Shown here in pieces: positions 8,591-17,194 of a stretch of DNA of 63,356 nt; within the stretch, counting starts at the first letter, position 1, and each line of letters begins with the position of its first letter. The translations under genes and the position numbers were made by a program. Origin of the DNA: Verrucomicrobiia bacterium (lineage in GTDB: Bacteria; Verrucomicrobiota; Verrucomicrobiia; JABWAM01); assembly GCA_028687435.1 (NCBI GenBank), contig JAQUAF010000028.1, forward strand, positions 1-63,356, written 5' to 3'. Under the pieces are notes generated by a model. That model made no database searches, was not told the origin of the DNA, and saw nothing but the letters and a program-made list of their open reading frames with translations.

Positions 8591-10087
8591 GTGAGCGTAA
8601 AACCCCATCCCATCAAGACAGGCGAGTTCGCACCGGCAAGAGCGCCAGTGAAAACCTGTCCACGGGATCGGGTTGGCGGCTTTCTGTGCGACGCCATCAG
8701 TCTGAGCAAAACCTGATTTGTCCCAAAGGCGGTAAATCAGGTGGCAGAGGGCAGGCTTGGAGCGCCTCCCAGATGGCCCGGGCCAATCCCCGGGCGGTGG
8801 CGTCCCTTGCCCACTGATAAAGTCGGCAGAGACATCCATGGCAGGTCAGTTGCCAGAGGATCTGGGCGACCTGCATCATGGTACCGTCACCATGAAAACG
8901 GTTTTTGGCAAGATGAAGATCAAGAGCCCCCGCTTGCGTCCCTGTTGCTGCGCGTCATACCAGAGCAAGAGTTTGAGCCCTCTGACGGCCGCATTGCCGG
9001 AACGGACGACTCCGGAACTTCTCTGCTTGGAGACCAAATGGGCGGCGCAGGTTTCCTATCAAATCACCCAGCGCATGTTGCAGGACGTCCTGCCAGTGGA
9101 TGAAAATCTCAATGCGATGACGATACGCAATCACCTGCTCAAGACGGCCCAACGGGTGGAGAACCAACTGGGTGAAGAACGCTTCTCTTACATCGAAGGA
9201 TGCCAGCTGCAGCGGGACGAACTGCCCTCCCCCAATGGTCCGCTGATCGTCGGCATTGACGGCGGTTATGTGCGCGGACGCGATGGGAATTGTTTCGAAG
9301 CCATTGCCGGCAAGAGCATTTTGAGTTTTCGCCGTGGGGAGGAGGGCAACGATCCCTCCATCAAATGTTTTGCTTTCGTCCAAAACCACGATGACAAACC
9401 CAAACGCCGGCTTCATGAGCTGCTGAAATCGCAAGGGTTGCAGGCCAATCAACAGATCACCTTTCTGTCCGATGGCGGTGACGATGTTCGTAATCTCCAG
9501 CGGTATATGAGCCCGCAGGCCGAACACCTTTTGGACTGGTTTCATCTGACCATGCGCCTGACGGTGTTGAAGCAAACCGCCAAAGGGTTGCCCATCAAGC
9601 TGGGTGATGGCGAGCAGGAGATCAAGCTGCAGGAACCGGCTTTGGCGGCACTCAAGAGCATCAAGTGGTACCTCTGGCATGGCAACGTCTATCAGGCCCT
9701 TGAACATCTGGAAAATCTACAAATGGATTTGGAAGGGGCCTGGGAATTTGCCAATCCACCCGTGCAGAAACTCCTCAAAACCATCGGGGAATTCCACACC
9801 TACATCTCTCGAAACAGAAATTTCATTGTCAATTATGGCGAACGCTATCGCCATGGCGAGCGAATCAGCACGGCCTTTGTGGAATCAACGGTGAATCAGG
9901 TCATTGACAAACGCATGTCCAAAAAACAGCAGATGCGCTGGACACCTTTCGGGGCTCATCAGCTCCTTCAAGTCCGCACCAAGGTTCTCAACGACGAATG
10001 GGAGGCCACCTTCCGCAGTTGGTACCCTCAATTCCATCCGGAACTCCAAAAGGCGGCCTGATTTTGCCCCCGGAATTTTATGCTCTC
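8591..10087 (+). mobile_element. ISKra4-like insertion sequence (copy 3, transposase intact)
   Basis: The left end GTGAGCGTAAAACCCC (8591-8606) is an imperfect inverted match (12 of 16) to the right end, which reads GAGAGCATAAAATTCC on the other strand (10072-10087). The right end is confirmed by the identical terminus in copies 1 and 2. The unit is about 1.5 kb with one transposase gene. No target duplication was recognised. The 8591-8756 leader has no clear gene and lacks the DUF6788-like ORF seen in copy 2, so this copy may itself be a shortened version. Confidence 0.75.
8757..10061 (+). CDS. ISKra4-like transposase
   Basis: A 434-residue DDE-type transposase. The acidic residues visible are Asp168 in GIDGGYVRGRDG, Asp239 in LSDGGDDVRN (followed by LLDWFHLTMR), and Glu376 in FVESTVNQVIDKRMSKKQQ. 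The C-terminal WTPFGAHQLLQVRT segment is typical of ISKra4-family enzymes. The start is uncertain: the frame opens at 8736 and the first start-type codon is TTG at 8757; the first 60 residues look unlike a transposase, so translation may begin at an internal ATG or the N-terminus may be damaged. Two degraded copies of the same gene lie at 1-193 and 2674-3066. Confidence 0.9.
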   Translation: MERLPDGPGQSPGGGVPCPLIKSAETSMAGQLPEDLGDLHHGTVTMKTVFGKMKIKSPRLRPCCCASYQSKSLSPLTAALPERTTPELLCLETKWAAQVSYQITQRMLQDVLPVDENLNAMTIRNHLLKTAQRVENQLGEERFSYIEGCQLQRDELPSPNGPLIVGIDGGYVRGRDGNCFEAIAGKSILSFRRGEEGNDPSIKCFAFVQNHDDKPKRRLHELLKSQGLQANQQITFLSDGGDDVRNLQRYMSPQAEHLLDWFHLTMRLTVLKQTAKGLPIKLGDGEQEIKLQEPALAALKSIKWYLWHGNVYQALEHLENLQMDLEGAWEFANPPVQKLLKTIGEFHTYISRNRNFIVNYGERYRHGERISTAFVESTVNQVIDKRMSKKQQMRWTPFGAHQLLQVRTKVLNDEWEATFRSWYPQFHPELQKAA

Positions 10088-10227
10088 TTTGGCCGTCGGT
10101 TTCGTTTGTCCCGACAAGTTGTTCAGCAATTGGAGTTGTCGCAAAACCTGTGGCAGCGGAGTGGATGAATCCATATTCTCTCTTGATTGGGCGGGGGATT
10201 TTTTATTCCTTCTCCGTATCTTCGGGC

Positions 10228-11679
10228 ATGAAAACCATCAATTCATTCGCCCGGATCACGAACGCCAGGGATTCCAACCATTATCAGGTCTTTCTCAAGC
10301 AGGTGGACGATTTCGCCCGGTATGTCGCCACAACTGCCTGCAGGCAAAAGAGGGAGCGCACCCCGTGTCTGCAAACGTCGTTGACCCCCTTGCCTTGGAA
10401 CCAAGTCCAGCAAATCATCCGGGAAGGCTATGATCGTTACCGTCTTCGATGCCGGATATTTGAGATGATGTGCGATGGAGTGGCGCGTGAACTCATCAGC
10501 CCTGCCAGCGCCCTGACCATTATTCATGGGGCGGCCTCAATCATCCGTTTTCTGGTGATGCCGGAAAACGAAAAACTCAGGCCCGCCTTGGAACGTGGCT
10601 TTGCATGGCTCAGCGGGATCGATGCATCGCTGCCTTCCAAACTGGTGGTCTGCTATTCCGACAAATCGTGGGATTTGAGTCCGCACGATGAACTCGGCTG
10701 GCAGGCAATCCAAAGAATGGAAGTCCCGGCGCTCTCATGGAACTTTGAATCCCTGATCCCGGCCAATTCCGGCAAGAAAACGGTTGTGAATCTTTCGGCA
10801 GCCGCCCTGAAGGGGGAAAATGACCGGGAGTTGCGCCTGACCGAGTCGCAACAGGAAGCTCTGAAACAAATTGAATTTCATTTTCAGGTCAAGAAACACG
10901 CGCCACAAGTCTGCGGCATCAGCACCCGGCCGATTCCGTTGATCGTCGGACCCTCCGGGTCCGGCAAAACGGCCTTGATCCGTCACTTCTGTGAAAAACA
11001 CCGGTTGCCGCTGATGGAGCTTAATGTCGGCGGTTGGCTGGTGTGCGGCTGCAAGGGGGAAATCGAAACCATGGGCATGATCCTGAAGTTTGTGAGGGAA
11101 CATGAGCAGGGCGTCCTTTTTTGCGATGAACTGGACAAATTCACGGCCGGCACTGATTGGTTCCGCAGCGTCCAACAGGAAACCTACGCACTGATCGACG
11201 GCCGGTTGAGCGGATTCAAGGACTGGACGGAGGAGGATATCCGGCGATTGAAAGAAAAATTCTTCATCATTGGGGCGGGCACCTGGCAGGAGATCTACAA
11301 GAATCAGGCGCGACGGATCGGGTTTGGCGCCACGACCAGTCTGTCGATTCTCAATGGGGAACTGGAGCGCCAGGAAGTGATTCCGGAGGAACTGCTGTTT
11401 CGGTTCAACGCCAATGCGATTGAGTTGCACCCCATCTCCAAACAGGAGATAGCCGAGCGCGTGCAGGTGATTCGTTCGCAACTGCAATTGCCGCTCCTCA
11501 AAACGGAGGCATTGGAGGTGCTTTGCCAGAAGGCCGTGGAGTCGCGCAAGAACACCCGTTGGTTGGAGGGGCATCTCACGGAACTCCTTCAACAGGTGCT
11601 TCCCGAGCCAAACGAACGAACCGGAGGAATGACACCCCCCCCTGTCCGGAAATCCAACACTGCGGAAGGGAGGATATAA
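10228..11679 (+). CDS. AAA+ ATPase
   Basis: A 483-residue protein with a C-terminal AAA+ domain: Walker A GPSGSGKT (about residue 250), Walker B VLFCDELDKF (about 295), and a following FIIGAGTW strand with sensor-like spacing. The N-terminal 240 residues are helical and unlike any family I recognise. The AAA part resembles ClpX/MoxR-type remodelling ATPases. The ATG at 10228 lies 140 bases beyond the IS right end; the same frame is open further upstream into the IS, which is coincidental. It is followed two bases later by a small gene with a good ribosome site. It may drive the accessory module at 10-15 kb; substrate unknown. Confidence 0.75.
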   Translation: MKTINSFARITNARDSNHYQVFLKQVDDFARYVATTACRQKRERTPCLQTSLTPLPWNQVQQIIREGYDRYRLRCRIFEMMCDGVARELISPASALTIIHGAASIIRFLVMPENEKLRPALERGFAWLSGIDASLPSKLVVCYSDKSWDLSPHDELGWQAIQRMEVPALSWNFESLIPANSGKKTVVNLSAAALKGENDRELRLTESQQEALKQIEFHFQVKKHAPQVCGISTRPIPLIVGPSGSGKTALIRHFCEKHRLPLMELNVGGWLVCGCKGEIETMGMILKFVREHEQGVLFCDELDKFTAGTDWFRSVQQETYALIDGRLSGFKDWTEEDIRRLKEKFFIIGAGTWQEIYKNQARRIGFGATTSLSILNGELERQEVIPEELLFRFNANAIELHPISKQEIAERVQVIRSQLQLPLLKTEALEVLCQKAVESRKNTRWLEGHLTELLQQVLPEPNERTGGMTPPPVRKSNTAEGRI

Positions 11680-11681
11680 CC

Positions 11682-11900
11682 ATGACAACCCACGATTATT
11701 TTCAAGGGGTTTCAGACGGAATTTCCGGCAATCCGTACAATCGCAATGACAGTTGCGGGGCGTATGCCCGGGGATTCAAGAAGGGAAGACACGCTTTGCG
11801 ATTAAAAACTTCCGCAAAAAGGCGGCTCAAGCGGAGCGTTTGGGGACAACAAGAGTTTTCGCGCGAAGCCTCATGGGAACCGGCATTCCAAACCATTTGA
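11682..11900 (+). CDS. Small Rmf/CrpP-like protein
   Basis: A 72-residue basic protein. GGGAGGATATAACC precedes the ATG, an excellent ribosome site. The first 35 residues have the pattern F-x-x-G-x-x-x-G-x-x-x-NPY ... AYARGFKKGR, reminiscent of ribosome-modulation-factor/CrpP-like small proteins, whose members have a G-x-NPY and an AW/AY-x-x-GW/F motif. The resemblance is weak and the rest is unrecognised. It begins two bases after the AAA+ ATPase gene and is probably cotranscribed. Confidence 0.55.
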   Translation: MTTHDYFQGVSDGISGNPYNRNDSCGAYARGFKKGRHALRLKTSAKRRLKRSVWGQQEFSREASWEPAFQTI

Positions 11901-11912
11901 GTATCTTTGACC

Positions 11913-12485
11913 ATGAAAACCAACAAATTGTCTGAACAGCGGCGGCTTCAATCGAGTGTGTTGAAAAACCAAATTGGGGTCTGCGAGAAATCATTTTGGC
12001 CAAATTTAAGGCGACGAGGAGGGAGAATCCCCAAGCGGGCTTTGATCCGCCTTCGCCCGAGCGCTTCGGCGAGACAAGCTGCCGACTTGTTCCGAGCGAA
12101 GTCGAGGAGGTCAACGCTGAAGTTGGCCAAAATGACCGCGCCCAAAGGGTTGCGACGGCGCAAGTGCAGTGCGGTGTTGCGGTTTCGGGCCAAGCCCGCA
12201 AGGGGATTGGCACCGAAACCGCGCCGTGCCCTGCCTCTTGCGGCGTTCGCAACAGACCCCAAGTTAGTTTTTCAACACACTCTAAGTGATCTCTTGTGTG
12301 CCGGCAACTTTTGCGAACCGGGATTTCCAACGGATTTGCTTCGCGGACTGCTTCTCGATGAAGCCTTGCAAATGGAACCGGGCGAACTTCATGATCTCAT
12401 GATCGAAATGGCCTTCAACTGGACCGCGCGGGATTTCATTGACTGGCGGGAACGTTATGGTCACGGGAAACCCTTCAATGCTTGA
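11913..12485 (+). CDS. Hypothetical ORF carrying a MITE-like insertion
   Basis: A 190-residue reading frame in which codons 15-123 are the translation of the repeat element at 11954-12282 and are strongly basic and low in complexity. The native parts are a short N-terminus (MKTNKLSEQRRLQ) and an acidic C-terminal 67 residues (LLDEALQMEPGELHDLM, WTARDFIDWRERYG) of unknown function. The element keeps the frame open by chance. The ancestral gene was probably disrupted. It overlaps the next gene's start. Confidence 0.4.
   Translation: MKTNKLSEQRRLQSSVLKNQIGVCEKSFWPNLRRRGGRIPKRALIRLRPSASARQAADLFRAKSRRSTLKLAKMTAPKGLRRRKCSAVLRFRAKPARGLAPKPRRALPLAAFATDPKLVFQHTLSDLLCAGNFCEPGFPTDLLRGLLLDEALQMEPGELHDLMIEMAFNWTARDFIDWRERYGHGKPFNA
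11954..12282. repeat. 329-bp MITE-like element with 30-bp terminal inverted repeats
   Basis: The left end GAGTGTGTTGAAAAACC (from 11954, continuing to 11983) is mirrored at the right end (12253-12282) as GGTTTTTCAACACACT-type sequence, with about three mismatches over 30 bases. A second nested inverted pair, TCATTTTGGCCAA (11991-12003) and TTGGCCAAAATGA (12122-12134), lies inside. There is no transposase. It contains GAGCGCTTCGGCG-type sequence also found near 37650. No clear target duplication is seen. It interrupts the ORF at 11913-12485. Confidence 0.75.
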
Positions 12486-13290
12486 CTCCATGCACACCAA
12501 ACAAAGCGTAAGACTGCTCGCTGTGAGCGATCTGCATGCGCGGATTTCGCTTTACGAACAACTCCAGACAGCGGTTGCGCATCACTGCCCGCAAGTAGTG
12601 GCCGTGGTCGGCGACTTTCTTTCACCCCCCGAGTTCTGGAAAGAAGGGCAAATGATGGAAGCGTCCGATTGCGCAAGGATTCTGGCGGGATTGCCCTGCG
12701 AAGAACTGGTGTTTGTCCGAGGCAATCATGAGAATCGCAATTGGCTGCAATTTGAAAAGACCTGGCGGGAGTCCGCCCGCCCAGTGCATGCGCTCAATGG
12801 CGAGGTGTTTGCATATGGCCCCATGCGATTGGCGGGTTTCCCGTGTCTGATGGGATGCGAGGATGCGTTCATCGGACAAAAGCCGGTGATTTCCGCGGAC
12901 GCAAAACAGTGGTTCCCCAAACTTCTGGCTCAACACGGGGCATCGGTTCGGACCTTGTGGTTGATGCATGAACCTCCGACAGGCACACGCATCAGCGCCA
13001 AAGGATCGATTGTGGAAGGAAACTAGGAATGGCGGATTGCCATCGAAGAGTTTGCCCCGCTCCTGACGATTTCAGGGCACGATCATCTGACCCCCATCCG
13101 CACCGGCATCTGGCATGACCGGATCGGTTCAACCCATTGCGTCAATGTCGGTCAAACCAAGAATGGAGACCTGCGATATGTCCTGGCGCGCATGACATTC
13201 GCCTCTGCCGAACCATCCCTGCCGCTGGAAATCCACGTGACCGCCTTCCCCAAAAACGAACATTTGGCGATTGAGGGACGGAAACCTTGA
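12478..13290 (+). pseudogene. Metallophosphoesterase interrupted by an in-frame amber codon
   Basis: The reading frame encodes a calcineurin-like phosphoesterase: SDLHAR, VVGDF, FVRGNHEN and MHEPP before a TAG at 13024-13026, and SGHDH (13075-13089), the last metal-binding motif, after it. The frame stays open to a TGA at 13288. Without readthrough the product lacks the GHxH metal ligands and is probably inactive. TAG ends other genes in the window (for example at 46030), so recoding is unlikely. The ATG at 12478 overlaps the end of the preceding ORF; 12490 is an alternative. Confidence 0.75.
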
Positions 13291-13353
13291 TGACAGAGGT
13301 GCTTTCGGTTCATTGAGGACATCCAAAGAACACAGTCTGTCACCTGGCGGTCT

Positions 13354-13638
13354 TCATCCTCCGCGTTTCAGGTTTTTGCGGGTTTGCTGCTTTAAAATCC
13401 TCGCAAAATCAGGTGGAAAAAGCTCCTTGACGGCCACTCCCAAGACACGCGCCATGACAAACAGTTCCATGTCCGACACCCCGCGAATCTGCGCCTCGAT
13501 CTTGGCCAGCGTCCCCCGGCTGATCTCGCACCCCGCTACGGTACAACGGGCGGCAAGCATTTCCTGGGTTACGTTCTGGCGGTAACGAACGCGGCGAATC
13601 TGCGCTCCCACGGCATTGGCGGCAAATTTGTGCTCCAT
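13354..13638 (-). CDS. XRE-family HTH regulator
   Basis: A 94-residue DNA-binding protein consisting almost entirely of a Cro/C1-type helix-turn-helix: GAQIRRVRYRQNVTQEMLAA (residues 11-30), ISRGTLAKIEAQIRGV (about 39-54), then ARVLGVAVKELFP. An insertion CTVAGC separates helices 2 and 3. The ATG at 13638 is the start that begins the domain directly. It is transcribed divergently from the HD-domain gene and may control it or the phosphoesterase module. Confidence 0.8.
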   Translation of the reverse strand: MEHKFAANAVGAQIRRVRYRQNVTQEMLAARCTVAGCEISRGTLAKIEAQIRGVSDMELFVMARVLGVAVKELFPPDFARILKQQTRKNLKRGG

Positions 13639-13741
13639 TTTGGAGCTTGACCTTAAACCAAAACACATCAAGAATTGCTCTTTAATAGAGCATTTTTGCT
13701 GGACCCCAAAAGGTCGATGCAACCCAAGCGTATCTGTCCGC

Positions 13742-14275
13742 ATGCAGGAACCAATCCCATCCCCCTTGGCGCTCGACGCCGATTCGTATGCGGCGAGGGT
13801 TCATGCCAGGCAGAGACGGAGGCATACGGGCGAGCCCTATATCGTCCATCCCCGGGCGGTTGCCAGGATTATCGAAAAATACCGCAACGACCCTGAAATC
13901 ATCGCGGCGGCGCTTCTTCACGATACGGTTCAGGATCAACTGGCCGGTCTTGATTGCCTCCATCGCCGGTTCACCCCCTACGTGACCATTCTGGTTCTTG
14001 CCCTGACAAAACCATCCGGGCCGGAGGATGGAAGCCGGGAACTTCGCAATGCCATGGACCGGCTTTATCTTGCGAAGGCCCCCCGCGACGCCAAGGTCAT
14101 CAAGGTTGCGGAAATCATGACCAATTTGGACGATCTCGCTGCCCACGACATTGCTGGCGCCCGGCAATATGCCCGCGAAAAGCTTGAAGACCTGCTGGTT
14201 TTAACGGTTCCCGGAGTGCCCATGGAACTTTTGTCGGAAGTCAAAACCCGCATTGAAAAGATTCTTCACACCTGA
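13742..14275 (+). CDS. HD-domain protein (RelA/SpoT hydrolase-like)
   Basis: A 177-residue protein like the (p)ppGpp hydrolase domain of RelA/SpoT/MESH1 enzymes: HTGEPYIVHPRAVA (residues about 29-42), LLHDTVQD (about 60-67) and, later, KVIKVAEIMTNLDDL in place of the usual K-x-A-D-x-x-x-N. Metal ligands His and His-Asp are present; the usual D-R-x-x-N is altered to E-I-M-T-N, so nucleotide specificity is uncertain. No synthetase or regulatory domains follow, making it a small alarmone-hydrolase-type or unrelated HD phosphohydrolase. Confidence 0.75.
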   Translation: MQEPIPSPLALDADSYAARVHARQRRRHTGEPYIVHPRAVARIIEKYRNDPEIIAAALLHDTVQDQLAGLDCLHRRFTPYVTILVLALTKPSGPEDGSRELRNAMDRLYLAKAPRDAKVIKVAEIMTNLDDLAAHDIAGARQYAREKLEDLLVLTVPGVPMELLSEVKTRIEKILHT

Positions 14276-14301
14276 AGAAGCAATACAGTCGCTGTTTCGA
14301 A

Positions 14302-15183
14302 ATGGCACCAAAATTTCACCCTCTCAACTCCATGACTCCTTCCTCTTCCATCCTTTGGTTTAGCGATCTGCACCTTGATCTTCTCGACAGGGATTGCGCC
14401 CATGAATGGGCTCAATCTGTTGCCGCGCGGCATCCCGGGATTATTCTCATTTCCGGCGACATTTCCAATGGTGAACAATTAGGGCGGCATCTCCGAATCT
14501 TTGCCCAGACGATTCGTGTGCCCGTTTATTTTGTCCTTGGGAACCACGATTACTACGGCGGGCGATGGAAGGAAACCGACCAGCAGGTTGCGCGCGCCTG
14601 CCGGGTTTGGCCTCATTTGCACCACTTGGGCATTGGCGAGGTGGCATCCCTTTCGCCGGAAATCGGACTCATCGGCCATGGCGGTTGGGGTGATGGACGA
14701 GCCGGAAAGGTGACCCGCCTTGAGGGGACCGTTTTGGATTTTTATACCATGTCGGATTTTGAAGGCTGCAATGAACGCGGGGCGCTGGCGCTCATCCAGT
14801 CCCGTGGTGATGTGGCGGCGGCGGCGTTGCGCAAAAGTTTGGCCGCGGCATGGCCTCAATTCAAAGAAATCTGGATCCTGATGCACGTGCCGCCGTTTCC
14901 GGAAGCCGTCTTGGGATACCATGGGTTGCCCGCCAGCGACCCGGTTCTTTTGCCGTTCTACTGTTGCGCAGCCGCCGGGGACGTGATCCGCGAAGCGGCC
15001 GAGAACCATCCGGAAATAAAGCTGACCGTCCTTTGCGGCCACACCCATACCTCCGCCGTGATCCGCATCCTGCCAAACCTTGAGGTTCAGGTTCATTCAT
15101 CGGATTCACCCCATTTGACGGTGTTTTCCAAAATTGACCTCCTCAACGGACTTTGGATCGAAAGCGGGTGGGAATTGCCATAG
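14302..15183 (+). CDS. Metallophosphoesterase
   Basis: A 293-residue calcineurin-like phosphoesterase with every signature motif: WFSDLHLD, ISGDISNG, LGNHDYY, MHVPP and LCGHTHTS. It is intact, unlike the related gene at 12478-13290. The start may instead be the ATG at 14332, which begins ten residues nearer the first motif; neither has a clear ribosome site. It follows the HD-domain gene by 26 bases, suggesting one transcript. The substrate (nucleotide, cyclic nucleotide or phosphoprotein) is not evident. Confidence 0.85.
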   Translation: MAPKFHPLNSMTPSSSILWFSDLHLDLLDRDCAHEWAQSVAARHPGIILISGDISNGEQLGRHLRIFAQTIRVPVYFVLGNHDYYGGRWKETDQQVARACRVWPHLHHLGIGEVASLSPEIGLIGHGGWGDGRAGKVTRLEGTVLDFYTMSDFEGCNERGALALIQSRGDVAAAALRKSLAAAWPQFKEIWILMHVPPFPEAVLGYHGLPASDPVLLPFYCCAAAGDVIREAAENHPEIKLTVLCGHTHTSAVIRILPNLEVQVHSSDSPHLTVFSKIDLLNGLWIESGWELP

Positions 15184-15425
15184 AGGAACATTTCTGCGCA
15201 AGAGGTGATCTCTTCAAAGTCAATTCGAAAACCCGACAAACGCCTCTGAACACCACATCAATTCGATTTTCTAATTGCCATGGAACCGTCCCCTTTTTCA
15301 GACAGCAGAGATTGTTGGATTTCGAGAAGGCGTAGTACAGAGCGGTGAGACTGATCATTAACCTTTCCATTTTGCTTCAAACCTGTAAAAGCCTTGTGCT
15401 AGGATCGTTTTATTGGAGATGACAA

Positions 15426-15701
15426 ATGACTCAGACCATTGAAGTCGACCTACGGTGCTATTCAATAGTTGCCATTCAGGAGGCTCTTTACGGGCTTTCA
15501 GGGGAAAAAACTTCCGGCATTGTTGAAAAGGTTGGTGCCGACTTGGCCCATGTCTTATTGGAATCTGGTGAGCGAGACATCAAAGAAAGGTTCTGGAATT
15601 TGCTCAATGACCATCAACTCCGCTTCACTCTTGCCGAAGAAACCGTCGCGATTCGTGAAGCAATCATCAAACAAGCTTTTGCCCCCTTGGAATCCTGTTA
15701 A
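15426..15701 (+). CDS. hxsD: His-Xaa-Ser system protein HxsD
   Basis: A 91-residue protein with the hallmark LLNDHQLRF near residues 59-67; the HxsD family is known for an LLNDYxLRE motif. The N-terminus VDLRCYSIVAIQEALYGLS is also typical. HxsD is a small conserved component of the Hxs system with no known activity, perhaps a leader-binding or chaperone protein for the radical SAM partners. The ATG at 15426 follows GGAG (15415-15418). The stop codon overlaps the hxsB start (TAATG), indicating one operon. Confidence 0.88.
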   Translation: MTQTIEVDLRCYSIVAIQEALYGLSGEKTSGIVEKVGADLAHVLLESGERDIKERFWNLLNDHQLRFTLAEETVAIREAIIKQAFAPLESC

Positions 15702-17194
15702 TGCCGTCCTATCAATTGCTGCCCTGTTTTTTTGAGCGACTCCCTAATGATCGTGTTTTGCTAGTCAGCCAGGGAGGAAGTTTTTGCGTCGTTTCCACTC
15801 CGATTTTTGAGGCTTTTTCCTCGCGCACCCTTGCGCTGGACCACCCCTTTTTCTTGGAACTGAAGTCCAAACAATTACTCTACGACGAGGACCTTGAAAC
15901 CCCTAAACGCATCCTTGCCACCCAATACCGCACACGAAAGGGATTCCTCCTGGATTTCACAATGCTTCACATGATGGTCCTGACGGTTCGTTGCAATATG
16001 AAGTGCAACTATTGCCATGCCACCAGCGAAATCGAAAACGGCGACCGGAAACGCTATGACATGCCCCCTGAGGTGATACGGAAGACCGTTGATTGCATTT
16101 TATCGGCACCTTCGCCTTTCCTCAAGATCGAGTTTCAAGGCGGTGAGCCCCTGCTTCGCTTCGATTTGATCAAGGAAACCGTTGCCTACGCAAACGAGCG
16201 GGCGGCCTCTCTTCGCAAGAATTTGGAGTTTGTCGTCTGCACCAACCTCACCATCCTCGAAGACGAACATCTGGAGTTTTTTCGGTGCAATAAGATTCAT
16301 GTGTCCACCTCCTACGATGGTCCCAAGACACTTCACGATTTGCACCGCATTTTCGAAGGAGGGCGAGGAACACATGATCGGTTTGTTCAAAATCTGAAGA
16401 AGACCATTGATACACTCGGACCGGAATACGTAAATGCCCTAATGACTACCACCCGCGACAGCTTAGGGCGAATTACGGAAATTGTAGATGCTTATGTTTC
16501 ACTTGGCCTAAGCAGCTTTTTCTTCAGGTCGCTTAATCCCTATGGCCGCGCAATGGAGTTCCAAGACAAGTTCGAATATTCAGCGGAAGAGTTCGTGCGC
16601 GCATACCGCAAAGGCTTGGAACACATTATCCAACTCAATCTTCTGGGCAAACCTTTGATTGAGGGGTTCGCGACACTTCTTCTTTCACGGATGTTGACAC
16701 CGTTTCCAACTGGTTTTGTGGATTTACAATCGCCATCTGGAGCAGGAATTGGAGGAGCCATCTATGATTACAATGGCGATGTCTACCTAGCCGACGAGGG
16801 TCGGATGCTGGCACGAAAAGGGAATTTCCGTTTTCGCCTAGGCAATGTCATGACCAACACTCATCGTGAGATGTTTGGTAGTCCGCTTATCCGCGAGATC
16901 GCGGAAAAGTCCGTAGTGGAATCCATGCCCGGCTGCTCCAACTGTGCATACCATCTATGGTGCGGAGCCGATCCCGTGCGCAACTACGCACTTCAGGGGG
17001 ATTGCGTTGGTCATCGTCCCACAAGCGAATTTTGCACGAAACAAAAGGGTCTTTTTTCCTATCTCCTCGAAAAAATCCTTGAAAACGATGAAAAAGTCCT
17101 AGAGGTGTTTTGGAGTTGGATTCTACGTCGTCCCGTTTCCCACCTTCGCATTCCCAAGCCGCAATGGGAAACAATCCAGAAAGGCTCTTCGTGA
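15701..17194 (+). CDS. hxsB: His-Xaa-Ser system radical SAM maturase HxsB
   Basis: A 497-residue radical SAM enzyme. The 4Fe-4S/SAM motif is C98-NMK-C102-NY-C105, with the GGEP motif near residue 147. The C-terminal SPASM-type region has the cysteines of GCSNCAYHLWCGADP and a later GDC...FC for auxiliary clusters. HxsB is one of a pair of radical SAM enzymes predicted to modify the His-Xaa-Ser repeat protein HxsA, probably by a crosslink; the chemistry here is not shown by sequence. Overlaps hxsD by one base and hxsC by four. Confidence 0.9.
   Translation: MPSYQLLPCFFERLPNDRVLLVSQGGSFCVVSTPIFEAFSSRTLALDHPFFLELKSKQLLYDEDLETPKRILATQYRTRKGFLLDFTMLHMMVLTVRCNMKCNYCHATSEIENGDRKRYDMPPEVIRKTVDCILSAPSPFLKIEFQGGEPLLRFDLIKETVAYANERAASLRKNLEFVVCTNLTILEDEHLEFFRCNKIHVSTSYDGPKTLHDLHRIFEGGRGTHDRFVQNLKKTIDTLGPEYVNALMTTTRDSLGRITEIVDAYVSLGLSSFFFRSLNPYGRAMEFQDKFEYSAEEFVRAYRKGLEHIIQLNLLGKPLIEGFATLLLSRMLTPFPTGFVDLQSPSGAGIGGAIYDYNGDVYLADEGRMLARKGNFRFRLGNVMTNTHREMFGSPLIREIAEKSVVESMPGCSNCAYHLWCGADPVRNYALQGDCVGHRPTSEFCTKQKGLFSYLLEKILENDEKVLEVFWSWILRRPVSHLRIPKPQWETIQKGSS

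Noticed and set aside
9904..11679. A 591-codon frame joining the IS 3' end to the AAA+ ATPase
   Set aside because: The first 108 codons are an out-of-frame reading of the transposase tail and flank; the natural start is the ATG at 10228.
13024..13026. Amber codon recoding
   Set aside because: TAG ends other intact genes (for example at 46030) and no signal for selenocysteine-like or pyrrolysine insertion is seen, so mutation is the simpler reading.
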